Source: Verrucomicrobiota bacterium
Lineage (GTDB): Bacteria; Chlamydiota; Chlamydiia; Chlamydiales; Rhabdochlamydiaceae
Length of the DNA: 6,571 bases
Assembly: GCA_903970455.1 (NCBI GenBank)
Contig: CAJCIW010000037.1
Location: 1-6,571 of the forward strand
Direction of reading: 5' to 3'
Part shown: positions 1-6,571 of the stretch, piece after piece
How the letters are laid out: every line of letters begins with the position of its first letter
How positions within the stretch are numbered: position 1 is the stretch's first letter
Notes under the pieces: model-generated
Seen by the model: only the letters and a program-made list of their open reading frames with translations
Database searches by the model: none
What the model was told of the DNA's origin: nothing
Position numbers and translations under genes: made by a program

Positions 1-1325
1 CTCAAGAGCTTTTAGTTGGGTATACGCGCGAAAGGGACAATTTGCAGGCGCAATTAAGAGAATTAGTATTTCTGCGCGATCAGATTTTTCAAGCCGACTT
101 TGAGGTGAGTTCTTTAGGAGGAGTCTTAAATGATAGCATCACCGCTGACTTGATTCAAAAGGCGGGGGCCGTAGCTTTGCAGTTGAAAGACAGAGATAAC
201 CGCAGCGAACGGGAGCACAGCCGTCTCGAGGAAACCCTACAAACGCAAAAGAATTTTTTATCTCAATATCTCCTTCAAACGATTGAGCTCAAAAAACTCA
301 AAGCAAAATTATTGAGCGACAAGATCGACTCTTTGCGCCGCACCACGGCCGGCCTTTTGCAATCGGAAAAAGCATTGCTTACCGAAAAATTGAACGAATT
401 GAATCAAAAAATGGGGGATCTTCCCGAAAAACTGCGCCGCGAGGGGGTGCTTGCGATGAGAAAGGAACTCGGATCGACGATGCTTCAAGCTGTCTCGCAA
501 ATTACCGAGACAAAAAATTTGAATCAGCATATCTTCCAAGCTAACTCAAAGCCTTTGGATGCGGCGTTGCCGCCTATGAGAATTCCTTCGCCAAAAATTC
601 TTATCCTCACTGTAGTTTTCGGCCTGGCTGCAGCCCTGGCGTATTATGTTTATCTCTTCTGCAAAAATATGCTGAAAGGTTTTCCTGTGAACGAGGAGAA
701 TCTAAAAGTCTCCGGTTTCCCCACCACCGGATCTTTTTCCAAGCATTGCAATGCGAAGCTGCAGGAAATTTCATCTCAAGATTTGGAAACAATGCGCCGG
801 ATCGTCGAATTTCTTCTTTCACAGCCTAAAAAAGGGGAAGGTTCCGTTGTGACCTGCATAGGAGGAAAATATCCAAAATATACTTTGCCTCTAGCGGAAT
901 TGTTAGCGATGCGGGGCCTCAAAGTTCTCGCCATCGATTGCGTCTTTGACCAAGTTGTTCACGAAGACGATATGCCGGGACTTTGGCAATATTTGAATAA
1001 TCCCTCCCTTGATCTGCCCATCAGGCACTCCCTGATGTTCGACCATTTGCCGAGCGGGGGAACAACGCGCCATGCGGCAGAATTCATCGGCAATGCAAAA
1101 TTTACAGGATTTATTTCCCGCATCAAACAAAGGTACGACCTGATCCTATTATTTAGCAGCGCGGATGCCACGACCGCGGAAGGCCACGCCTTCCTTCCCA
1201 TTTCCGACTCGGTGATCGTCACCGCCCAGCAGGAGCAAAAGGATGAGCTCCTCGTTTACCTCAATTGGGCCAACAAAAAAGAGGCCAACTGTGCTACTTT
1301 TGTCTACTCAGAGGAGTTTGGTTAA
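1..1325 (+). CDS. Wzz/Wzc-type polysaccharide co-polymerase with degenerate BY-kinase domain (5' end outside window)
   Basis: The gene is partial. The frame is open from base 3 to the window edge, so the TTG at 42 is only the first start-like codon in view and is probably internal. Residues below are counted from that TTG. Residues 1-165 are mostly charged and helical with likely coiled coil (about 50-135), as in the periplasmic part of Wzz/GumC/Wzc proteins. Residues 170-185 (LDAALPPMRIPSPK) match the proline-rich Wzz signature just before the second membrane helix, which lies at about 186-206. Residues 245-427 have the order of a BY-kinase ATPase: a helix like the E-x-hRxLRTN region (250-260), a P-loop position (270-281), a Walker A'-like strand VLAIDC (295-300), and a Walker B-like strand DLILLF (366-371) followed by a strand like those in MinD/BY-kinases (SDSVIVTA). 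The key residues are altered: KYPKYT replaces GxGK(S/T), Phe371 replaces the Walker B Asp, and no tyrosine-rich tail follows. I infer an inner-membrane regulator of polysaccharide chain length or export that has probably lost kinase activity. The next gene makes a nucleotide sugar, which supports this role. The family call is fairly sure; substrate and activity are unknown. Confidence 0.75.
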   Translation, partial: QELLVGYTRERDNLQAQLRELVFLRDQIFQADFEVSSLGGVLNDSITADLIQKAGAVALQLKDRDNRSEREHSRLEETLQTQKNFLSQYLLQTIELKKLKAKLLSDKIDSLRRTTAGLLQSEKALLTEKLNELNQKMGDLPEKLRREGVLAMRKELGSTMLQAVSQITETKNLNQHIFQANSKPLDAALPPMRIPSPKILILTVVFGLAAALAYYVYLFCKNMLKGFPVNEENLKVSGFPTTGSFSKHCNAKLQEISSQDLETMRRIVEFLLSQPKKGEGSVVTCIGGKYPKYTLPLAELLAMRGLKVLAIDCVFDQVVHEDDMPGLWQYLNNPSLDLPIRHSLMFDHLPSGGTTRHAAEFIGNAKFTGFISRIKQRYDLILLFSSADATTAEGHAFLPISDSVIVTAQQEQKDELLVYLNWANKKEANCATFVYSEEFG

Positions 1326-1343
1326 AAAAAACTCCCTCCTCTG
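1309..1343 (+). terminator. Imperfect hairpin over the stop codon of the co-polymerase gene (weak terminator candidate)
   Basis: The left arm CAGAGGAGTTT (1309-1319) can pair with AAACT (1329-1333) and CCTCTG (1338-1343), leaving a 4-base bulge (CCCT). The loop contains the TAA stop at 1323-1325. No T-run follows the right arm, so this is not a canonical intrinsic terminator. It could slow or stabilise the 3' end of the transcript, or it may be chance. The next gene starts only 29 bases downstream. Confidence 0.2.
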
Positions 1344-1350
1344 TGATAAT
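1342..1350 (+). promoter_or_regulatory. Possible extended -10 promoter element before the UDP-xylose synthase gene
   Basis: TGTGATAAT matches an extended -10 box (TGn followed by GATAAT, one mismatch to TATAAT). There is no convincing -35 box at the usual distance. Transcription from here would start near 1357 and give an AU-rich leader of about 15 bases with no Shine-Dalgarno sequence before the ATG at 1372. The alternative is co-transcription with the co-polymerase gene, whose stop is 46 bases upstream of that ATG. Low confidence. Confidence 0.22.
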
Positions 1351-1371
1351 GATATGTAAAATTATTTTTAT

Positions 1372-2331
1372 ATGACCAAGCCCCAAAAAATCCTCGTGAC
1401 CGGCGGAGCAGGCTTTTTAGGCTCCCACCTTTGTGAAAAATTGCTGCAGCAAGGATATTCCGTTCTTTGCCTCGACAATTTTTTTACAGGCAGCAAAGAC
1501 AACATTCTCCCTTTCATCGATCATCCTTTGTTCCAATTGATCGAGCAAGATGTTTGCCAGCGGATCGACCTCGACATCGATGCCATTTACAACCTCGCCT
1601 GTCCCGCGTCCCCCATTCACTATCAATACGATCCCGTCAAGACGATCAAGACCAATGTACATGGGGCGATCAATATGCTCGAGCTCGCCCATGCCAAAAA
1701 GGCGATCATCCTGCAAGCCTCTACCAGCGAAGTCTACGGGGATCCTCATCAGCACCCCCAAACGGAAACCTACTGGGGAAACGTCAACCCGATTGGCATC
1801 CGTTCTTGTTATGACGAAGGAAAGCGTTGCGCAGAAACGCTATTTTTTGACTTCCATCGGCAGTTTGGCCTGCCCATTAAAGTCGCCCGAATCTTCAATA
1901 CCTATGGACCTCGCATGCACCCCAATGACGGCCGCGTCGTCTCGAACTTCATCGTACAGGCGTTGAAAAATGAGGCCATCACGATCTACGGAGACGGAAC
2001 CCAGACGCGCTCTTTCTGCTTTGTCGATGATCTGATCGAGGGGTTGATCTCATTGATGAACACCACAAAAGAATTGACCGGGCCCATCAACATCGGCAAT
2101 CCCAACGAATTCACCATTCTGCAGCTTGCCGAACTCGTATTCGAGCTAACAGGTAAAAAACCCAACCTCGTCTTTCACCCGCTTCCCGGCGACGACCCTA
2201 AACAGCGCAAGCCCGACATCGCCCTCGCAAAGTCACAGCTTGGCTGGGAACCCAAGATCCAACTCAAAGAAGGCCTCAAAGCCACGATCGATTACTTCGA
2301 CAAGTGTCTTTCTTCAAGTTCGAAAGGGTGA
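1372..2331 (+). CDS. uxs: UDP-glucuronate decarboxylase (UDP-xylose synthase), short-chain dehydrogenase/reductase family
   Basis: This soluble cytoplasmic enzyme converts UDP-glucuronate to UDP-xylose and CO2, using a tightly bound NAD+ through a 4-keto intermediate. The 319 residues are the usual length for bacterial forms without a membrane anchor. The N-terminal Rossmann motif [10 protein letters not shown] (10-19) gives GxxGxxG at Gly11, Gly14 and Gly17, and DNFFTG (35-40) is the NAD-ribose segment typical of this family. The active site is STSEVYGDP (117-125, with Thr118 and Glu120) and Tyr147-x-x-x-Lys151 in [25 protein letters not shown] (172-188) and [13 protein letters not shown] (208-220) are the sugar-nucleotide-binding segments, with Arg181, Arg188 and Arg213. 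The C-terminal [11 protein letters not shown] block is also characteristic. ATG 1372 is the first usable start, because an in-frame TAA lies at 1357-1359, and there is no clear ribosome-binding site. It lies 46 bp after the co-polymerase gene, which points to a surface-polysaccharide role. Other extended SDRs (dTDP-glucose dehydratase, UDP-galactose epimerase) are less likely given the STSEVYGDP and YDEGKR motifs. Confidence 0.93.
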   Translation: MTKPQKILVTGGAGFLGSHLCEKLLQQGYSVLCLDNFFTGSKDNILPFIDHPLFQLIEQDVCQRIDLDIDAIYNLACPASPIHYQYDPVKTIKTNVHGAINMLELAHAKKAIILQASTSEVYGDPHQHPQTETYWGNVNPIGIRSCYDEGKRCAETLFFDFHRQFGLPIKVARIFNTYGPRMHPNDGRVVSNFIVQALKNEAITIYGDGTQTRSFCFVDDLIEGLISLMNTTKELTGPINIGNPNEFTILQLAELVFELTGKKPNLVFHPLPGDDPKQRKPDIALAKSQLGWEPKIQLKEGLKATIDYFDKCLSSSSKG

Positions 2332-2408
2332 CCTTCATTTAACCAGACCTAAATTTTCTAGCCTTCCTAAAAACAACAATTGACATGTTGTATCTTTGAA
2401 CAGTAAAT

Positions 2409-2981
2409 ATGATCAAATTTATATTCATTTCGGCTTTTGCTTTTCTCGTTTTCTTCAACTCAGCAGTTGCGAATGCAAACAAGTACTTAAAAGGAATTTC
2501 AGAATTCGATGTTGTACTCATGTTTTTTACAGAAAATGATGAAACTCATCAGGCTCTATGGAAAGAAACTGTTTCTTCCCTAGAGAAAATTGGAACTGTG
2601 CATATCTCTGAAAAAGATATTAATCACGCTGAAAGTTCATTGCCCTTTCTTTTATTGACTATCGATGGAAATGATAAACAAGGTTCGATAATAATTTTTG
2701 CTGAAGCAGAACTTCTCATCAATCGATCCAGAATCAGTACCAAGATTTGGGAATTGGATTTAAAGGATTCAGAGAAATCCGCTGAACCTTTCTTGACAGA
2801 AGAGGGTACAATTGGTTTTAGAAAAGTTAGGATACCCGAGGAAGGGATTAACCAGTCATTGCCCGAGAGAATGCTTGGACGATTTGTAAAAGAATACAAA
2901 ATCGGCAATTCCCGAAGACCCGTATTTCACATCCAGAGAAAGGCCTGTAGTTTTGTGAGGGATCTCACTTCCCCGGAATAA
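2409..2981 (+). CDS. Hypothetical exported protein with N-terminal signal peptide
   Basis: I do not recognise this 190-residue protein. It starts with Met-Ile-Lys, then a strongly hydrophobic stretch (about residues 4-20), then SAVANA, so a Sec signal peptide cleaved after Ala21 or Ala23 is likely and the mature protein would be about 167-169 residues. No lipobox cysteine is present, and the only cysteine is Cys180 near the C-terminus. The mature part looks like a mixed alpha/beta globular domain with strands around 33-40 (FDVVLMFF), 78-85 and 93-98 (SIIIFA). It has no catalytic motif I can name. ATG 2409 is chosen because the signal peptide begins there and an in-frame TGA lies at 2397-2399; the next in-frame Met is residue 38, past the signal. 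No good Shine-Dalgarno sequence is seen. The DNA is visibly more AT-rich than both neighbours, and the last 17 bp overlap the end of the convergent PBP2 gene. It may be a lineage-specific envelope or secreted protein. A signal-bearing 190-codon frame makes a real gene likely. Confidence 0.65.
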   Translation: MIKFIFISAFAFLVFFNSAVANANKYLKGISEFDVVLMFFTENDETHQALWKETVSSLEKIGTVHISEKDINHAESSLPFLLLTIDGNDKQGSIIIFAEAELLINRSRISTKIWELDLKDSEKSAEPFLTEEGTIGFRKVRIPEEGINQSLPERMLGRFVKEYKIGNSRRPVFHIQRKACSFVRDLTSPE

Positions 2982-5900
2982 CATAAGCATTTCTGCCGTG
3001 CCTGCTTTTGATCTCGCGCCATTTCTTTACGATTTCGGTGGCGAGAGGCGCCGCCTCTTTACCGCCGGCTTCGCTGAAGCGCAGGTACACGACGACGACA
3101 AGTTCGGGATTCTCCCAGGTTTGTTGCTCCTCTTCAGAAAAGGCAACTCCGCCGAACCAAATGTGGTTGTGGATTTTTGCGGTGGATTCTGAATCGATCG
3201 ATTGCTTGTAGAGGATCTCCGCAGTGCCCGTTTTGCCGATTAATTGATCTTTCAGATCGTAGAAATTTTGCATCCATTCGGGGTTCTGGTGCAGGGCGCG
3301 GATGATTTGCGGCCGCGCAGTTCCTTTAGCCCCGTTGATCACCAGGTGCATTCCTTCGATGAGGGGTCCACGGATGTTACCTGGCATGGGCAATTCCCGT
3401 TTGATTTCCGGAGCGCTGTACCAGATGTAGGGATGGGTTCCATCGGCTTGAGTGGCGGAAAAGAGAGGGAAGTGGATTCCAATCGATGCTAACTGATCTT
3501 TAAAAGGAAAAAGCGCTTGTTCGAAGGGATCGCGGTATTCCCGGAGTGGCTCTTTGCCCACGATGACTTGGATCACTTTGGGTTTGAGGACTTTCCCTTT
3601 ATTCGCAATCGCGCCGAGCATGACCGCGGTTTGTAAAGGGGTGACGACGAGGGAGTGTTGTCCGATCGCAAATGAGTATAATCCTGTTTTATTCAGCGTG
3701 ACATCATCGGGAAGCGTGCCGGCGATTTCGCCGGGAAGCTCGATCCCGGTCTTTTCCCCAAAACCGAAGTCTCTCGAGGTGGCGACAAGGTTCAACGGGT
3801 CTTTCAAATATTCCCCTGCAAGGATCGAAAAATAGATGTTGCTCGATCGCTCAATCGCGCCGACGATATCGATTTTGCCGATGTTGGGGCGGCTTCGAGG
3901 GAGTTTTCCCCCTTTGTACATACGGGTGATCGACCCTCCCTCGAGAGTGGAGCCGAGAATTTGATCATTGCTTCCGGGTTGAGAATGCCATTGCATGTTA
4001 TCGATGAGAGTTAACGGATTCCCATTCTGCATTTCTTTCAATTGCGCGCAACGCTCCAAAAGTCCTTGATAGGCGACGACGAGTTTGAAAACCGATCCCT
4101 GAGGGGTGGATTGGCGGAACGCCTGCGATCGCCCATACCCATATCCCGCAATAGGATAGAAAGCGGCGGCGAGGTGTTTGCCCATTTGAGCCCCCTTCGT
4201 ATTGCGCAAACTTCGATAGCGGCCAAAAAGGGGGAATTTAAGTTCTTCAAAAGTGCACATCGACTGGAGAAATTTCAATCGTTTTTCATGAGAAAGAGAG
4301 GCGATGGCACCTTTTAATTTCTCTGCGTGTTTTTTTACCTTTTCAGGGGTTTCATCCATTAAAAAGTTTTGTATAAGTTTAAAGCGATTCTCTTCCCAAA
4401 AAGCTTTAAACAACTGTTTTTCTATTTGCTCGAGGTAGTCGGTGTAAGGCTTTGCATATTGCTTTTTCTGTTTCTCTTCTTTCCGTTTTGTTTTTAGGTA
4501 TTCCTTAAAATTTTCGTTCCGCCAAGCCTGAAAATCGTGTTTGTGAAACCAGTTTCTAAAGTGGGTCTGCAAATAGCTCTGCACAACAGCGAATGATTGA
4601 TTGAGAAGGCGGTAGCCGGCCAAGGAGAGTGCGCTAATGCTATCGAACAGTTCGGGAGAAAACCGCTCCTTGTCGGCAAGAAGACGGCACAGGTCGACGA
4701 TCAGTAATTTATCATCATTATGTTTCACCTGCTGCAAATAGGGATCGATTTTGCTTCTCAAGCTTAACGTTTCGGAGCTTTTTTGCTTCAGAGAAAGCTC
4801 GATATTCTTTCTCTCTTCGAGGGAGGGTAGATTTTTTGAAGAGATGTGGGGCGCAGCAGGATAAAGAGCTTCGAGCAATGCATTCATCTGATTTTGCCCG
4901 CAAATTTGCAGCAAATTTTCCAATGCTGTCTGGAAGGTAATCGCATTGCCAAGAGTGGAAATTTTATGTAGCGCTGCAAGCACCTCACTTTGAGGAGGAA
5001 GGATCGCTTCCAGGTATTTTTCCAAAGAAAGATCGATTGCCTCTTCATAAAAAGAATGGGAGTTTTCATTGTAGCGTTCCCGTTCCAAAGGGCGCTTACC
5101 GTCCCAAATTTCTCCAATGTAAGTTTCATTCTCAAGCCATCTGCGAATGCGCGCCTGTTTTTCTTCCCTGACGTCGGGAATCCGGGAAGGGATAAAATCG
5201 TTGGGATCGATGCGAGGATAAGAGGCCAATGTGAGGATTTCGCCTGTTTTTGGGTCGAGAGCGACAATGGCGCCCCCCTTGATCCAGGGGGTGCTCAAGT
5301 CGGGAGCTCCTTCAGGATCGCGCGACTCGCGAATCGTTTCATTTTGAGCGAGAAGCTGTTCCGCAAATTCTTGAAGTTCTGAAGAAACCGAGAGCAAAAG
5401 GCGTTGCCCTGAAAGCTCTTTGCGCCCCCCGGGAAGCTCGTGTAAAAAATTGCCCTTCGTATTGACTTCAAAGATTTTTTTACCCGCGTAACCGCGCAAG
5501 TCCGCATCGAATGCACCTTCCACTCCTGATTTGCCCACCAGGTCGTTGATCCGGTACGCCTTTTCTTGCAAGGCCTTCCATCTTTCCCGCACTTCCAGAG
5601 GATTGTGGAAACCTTTTGGCAATACAGCCACCTCACCCGATTCCCGCTTAGACAGGTAGTCTTGCAGTGTTTTCAACTCTTCAGCGATGGAATAATATTC
5701 TTTGGAGCTGATGGATCCCATGTAGCCGATGACATCGGACCCGATTTTTCCGAACGGATAATACCGCTTGGACCCTTTCTCGGTGACGAGCCCCGCCCAA
5801 TCCTTCTCAAGCATTTTGAGACGGTAATATTCCTGCTCGGTCAGATCTTCCTTCAAAATGAAGGGAGTGTGCGGGAAAAGCGAGGCCTTCCCATGAATCA

Positions 5901-6288
5901 CGTCTTCGATGCCCTGAGAGTCCATCTGCAATTCTTTGGCGAGAAGTTCCGAAAGGTTTTTTATATATTCCGACCTCGCTTGAATCCGAACGCGCTTTCC
6001 CTCTCGGTTCATTTCCCATCTTACTGCAGGGATTTGCCGGATGTCCGCGTACCATACAGCCGCATTGTATTGAATTTTGTTGAGGGCGAGAGGGATGTTG
6101 AACCTGTCCCGCACAGTTGCCCGTTCCACTTTTTCGATGACCGTGCGCCGCATCGGCCGGCGGGCTTTTTCCACATGCTTATCGTGTTGGACGACTGAGA
6201 GATACCACACCCGCACTAGAATCAATAATAGGGCTAAGATAATGATATTCAAGACTCTATTCGCTTTCTCGGGAATCGTGTAGTCCAT
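2965..6288 (-). CDS. mrdA: Penicillin-binding protein 2, unusually long (peptidoglycan D,D-transpeptidase)
   Basis: This class B PBP is anchored in the inner membrane and cross-links peptidoglycan; beta-lactams acylate its active serine. One membrane helix lies at about residues 11-30. The pedestal (dimerisation) region follows: RATVRDRFNIPLALN (56-70) matches the R-G-xIxDRxGxxLA block, and GKSGVEGAFDADLRG (252-266) matches the GxxGxE box. The transpeptidase domain begins at GGAIVALDPKTGEILTLASYP (338-358). All three catalytic motifs are present: Ser732-Val-Phe-Lys735 (SxxK, nucleophile), Ser815-Ser-Asn817 (SxN) and Lys1019-Thr-Gly (KTGTAE). At 1107 residues it is far longer than typical PBP2 (roughly 600-700). 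The excess is mainly an insertion at about 366-725, between the domain's first strand/helix block and SxxK. Chlamydia PBP2 is also about this long, to my recollection, so this points to that phylum. ATG 6288 is preceded by a weak AGGT Shine-Dalgarno and bounded by an in-frame TAG 9 bases upstream of the ATG. It stands alone on this strand here, with no MreB or RodA genes in view. PBP3/FtsI is the main alternative; the overall match is closer to PBP2. Confidence 0.93.
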   Translation of the reverse strand: MDYTIPEKANRVLNIIILALLLILVRVWYLSVVQHDKHVEKARRPMRRTVIEKVERATVRDRFNIPLALNKIQYNAAVWYADIRQIPAVRWEMNREGKRVRIQARSEYIKNLSELLAKELQMDSQGIEDVIHGKASLFPHTPFILKEDLTEQEYYRLKMLEKDWAGLVTEKGSKRYYPFGKIGSDVIGYMGSISSKEYYSIAEELKTLQDYLSKRESGEVAVLPKGFHNPLEVRERWKALQEKAYRINDLVGKSGVEGAFDADLRGYAGKKIFEVNTKGNFLHELPGGRKELSGQRLLLSVSSELQEFAEQLLAQNETIRESRDPEGAPDLSTPWIKGGAIVALDPKTGEILTLASYPRIDPNDFIPSRIPDVREEKQARIRRWLENETYIGEIWDGKRPLERERYNENSHSFYEEAIDLSLEKYLEAILPPQSEVLAALHKISTLGNAITFQTALENLLQICGQNQMNALLEALYPAAPHISSKNLPSLEERKNIELSLKQKSSETLSLRSKIDPYLQQVKHNDDKLLIVDLCRLLADKERFSPELFDSISALSLAGYRLLNQSFAVVQSYLQTHFRNWFHKHDFQAWRNENFKEYLKTKRKEEKQKKQYAKPYTDYLEQIEKQLFKAFWEENRFKLIQNFLMDETPEKVKKHAEKLKGAIASLSHEKRLKFLQSMCTFEELKFPLFGRYRSLRNTKGAQMGKHLAAAFYPIAGYGYGRSQAFRQSTPQGSVFKLVVAYQGLLERCAQLKEMQNGNPLTLIDNMQWHSQPGSNDQILGSTLEGGSITRMYKGGKLPRSRPNIGKIDIVGAIERSSNIYFSILAGEYLKDPLNLVATSRDFGFGEKTGIELPGEIAGTLPDDVTLNKTGLYSFAIGQHSLVVTPLQTAVMLGAIANKGKVLKPKVIQVIVGKEPLREYRDPFEQALFPFKDQLASIGIHFPLFSATQADGTHPYIWYSAPEIKRELPMPGNIRGPLIEGMHLVINGAKGTARPQIIRALHQNPEWMQNFYDLKDQLIGKTGTAEILYKQSIDSESTAKIHNHIWFGGVAFSEEEQQTWENPELVVVVYLRFSEAGGKEAAPLATEIVKKWREIKSRHGRNAYVIPGK
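4114..5193 (-). other. Insertion of about 360 residues inside the PBP2 transpeptidase domain
   Basis: This segment encodes about residues 366-725 of PBP2. In E. coli PBP2 only a few dozen residues separate the corresponding DPN(x)F block (here DPNDF, 361-365) from the SxxK serine. Here about 365 residues do. The insert reads as largely alpha-helical. It has leucine-rich helices around 415-475 and 525-575, then a very basic/acidic stretch at about 590-665 (for example KTKRKEEKQKKQYAK, 599-613) that could form a long helix or coiled coil. I see no membrane segment, signal or known domain motif. The frame is uninterrupted, with no stop or frameshift, so it is a real part of the protein and not an assembly artefact. 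Boundaries are approximate. Confidence 0.8.
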
Positions 6289-6571
6289 TCGTACCTACTA
6301 AATCCGTCCTCCATCATAAAAAAATCTGTTTTATAGTAAAGAGGTAAGATTAATTTATAAATTTAATTATTTCCTGGTTCCGGTTGCTTTTTTTAAAATA
6401 TTCTTTTATTTTAAATGTATTAAAATTAACAAAACCTAGCTTTAAAATAATTTCAATCCCACTAGGAACGTGCCCATCTATCTATGGCCATTCATAACTG
6501 GATACCTGTAGCAGTTTTTTACCTCTTGGAATTAAATTCTCCGTTTGTTAAAAATAGAGGTGATTTTTAAG
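6289..6571. other. AT-rich intergenic region upstream of PBP2
   Basis: No convincing gene lies here. On the minus strand, a TATAAA (complement of 6330-6335) could be the PBP2 -10 box, but I see no good -35 partner. A GGAGGA (complement of 6307-6312) lies too far from the PBP2 ATG to be its ribosome-binding site; AGGT closer in is the more likely one. A 12-bp perfect AT palindrome, AATTTATAAATT, lies at 6352-6363 and could be chance in such DNA. The region should hold the PBP2 promoter and the leader of a divergent gene starting beyond 6571. Confidence 0.6.
6556..6563 (+). promoter_or_regulatory. Probable Shine-Dalgarno sequence of a plus-strand gene starting just outside the window
   Basis: AGAGGTGA at 6556-6563 is a strong match to the anti-16S sequence, better than any site before the genes in this window. 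Eight bases (TTTTTAAG) follow to the window end, so a start codon at 6572 or a few bases later would have ideal spacing. If so, a gene divergent from PBP2 begins there. The start codon itself cannot be seen. Confidence 0.35.

Noticed and set aside
1417..1966. Several open frames of 114-138 codons on both strands within the UDP-xylose synthase gene
   Set aside because: All lie inside a gene with complete family motifs. Their translations look low-complexity or compositionally biased, and none has a credible start signal.
2309..2340. Short hairpins near the 3' end of the UDP-xylose synthase gene (for example AAGG-GTGA-CCTT) as a terminator
   Set aside because: Stems of only 4-5 bp with no following T-run; too weak to call.
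2380..2408. Perfect TTGACA with GTAAAT 17 bases downstream as a sigma-70-type promoter
   Set aside because: Transcription would begin after the ATG at 2409, removing the start and signal peptide. Kept only as a low-interest finding.
3044..3058. GC-rich perfect inverted repeat AGAGGCG-C-CGCCTCT as a terminator for the exported-protein gene
   Set aside because: It lies within the PBP2 coding region, encodes ordinary residues near its C-terminus, and has a one-base centre and only a short T-run on the plus strand. Probably coding coincidence.
5566..6198. A 210-codon plus-strand open frame opposite PBP2
   Set aside because: It is antisense to the conserved N-terminal and pedestal region of PBP2, lacks protein-like motifs, and is best explained as a shadow of the true frame.
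6291..6321. GGAGGA on the minus strand as the PBP2 ribosome-binding site, or as marking an earlier start
   Set aside because: It is 18 bases from the ATG at 6288, and an in-frame TAG lies 9 bases upstream of that ATG, so no earlier in-frame start exists. The weak AGGT nearer the ATG is the better site.
6484..6570. A 28-codon plus-strand frame (starts MAIHNWIPVA) at the window end
   Set aside because: No ribosome-binding site at usable distance (AGGAA is about 15 bases upstream), very short, no recognisable motif, and its end overlaps the Shine-Dalgarno candidate at 6556-6563. It could be the remnant of an older gene, but nothing shows this.

Overview
The window most likely comes from a member of the Chlamydiae, probably an environmental (Parachlamydiales-type) lineage. 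This is an inference. The main clue is the very long penicillin-binding protein 2 on the minus strand: 1107 residues, with a large helical, charged insertion ahead of the active-site serine. To my recollection the Chlamydia PBP2 is also about 1,080 residues, against roughly 600-700 in most bacteria. Moderate GC content and few clear Shine-Dalgarno sites fit this but prove nothing.

Layout: (1) Bases 1-1325, plus strand: the 3' part of a polysaccharide co-polymerase gene of the Wzz/Wzc/GumC type. It encodes a periplasmic coiled coil, a proline-rich Wzz signature, one transmembrane helix, and a cytoplasmic BY-kinase-like domain whose nucleotide-binding motifs are badly eroded. (2) Bases 1372-2331, plus strand: a complete UDP-glucuronate decarboxylase (UDP-xylose synthase). 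(3) Bases 2409-2981, plus strand: an unrecognised protein with a signal peptide, in visibly more AT-rich DNA. (4) Bases 2965-6288, minus strand: PBP2, convergent with gene 3 and overlapping its 3' end by 17 bp. (5) Bases 6289-6571: an AT-rich stretch with no convincing gene, ending in a good Shine-Dalgarno sequence that suggests a plus-strand gene starts just outside the window.

How they work together: genes 1 and 2 form a small surface-polysaccharide cassette. The decarboxylase makes the nucleotide sugar UDP-xylose, and the co-polymerase would control chain length or export of a polymer at the inner membrane. The upstream UDP-glucose dehydrogenase and the glycosyltransferases are not in view. 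PBP2 belongs to septal/side-wall peptidoglycan synthesis and is a separate unit on the opposite strand. I saw no RNA genes, CRISPR arrays, insertion sequences or phage genes.

No new multi-gene system is evident. The two points most worth following up are the apparently ATP-binding-dead BY-kinase domain next to a UDP-xylose synthase, and the roughly 360-residue insertion inside the PBP2 transpeptidase domain.
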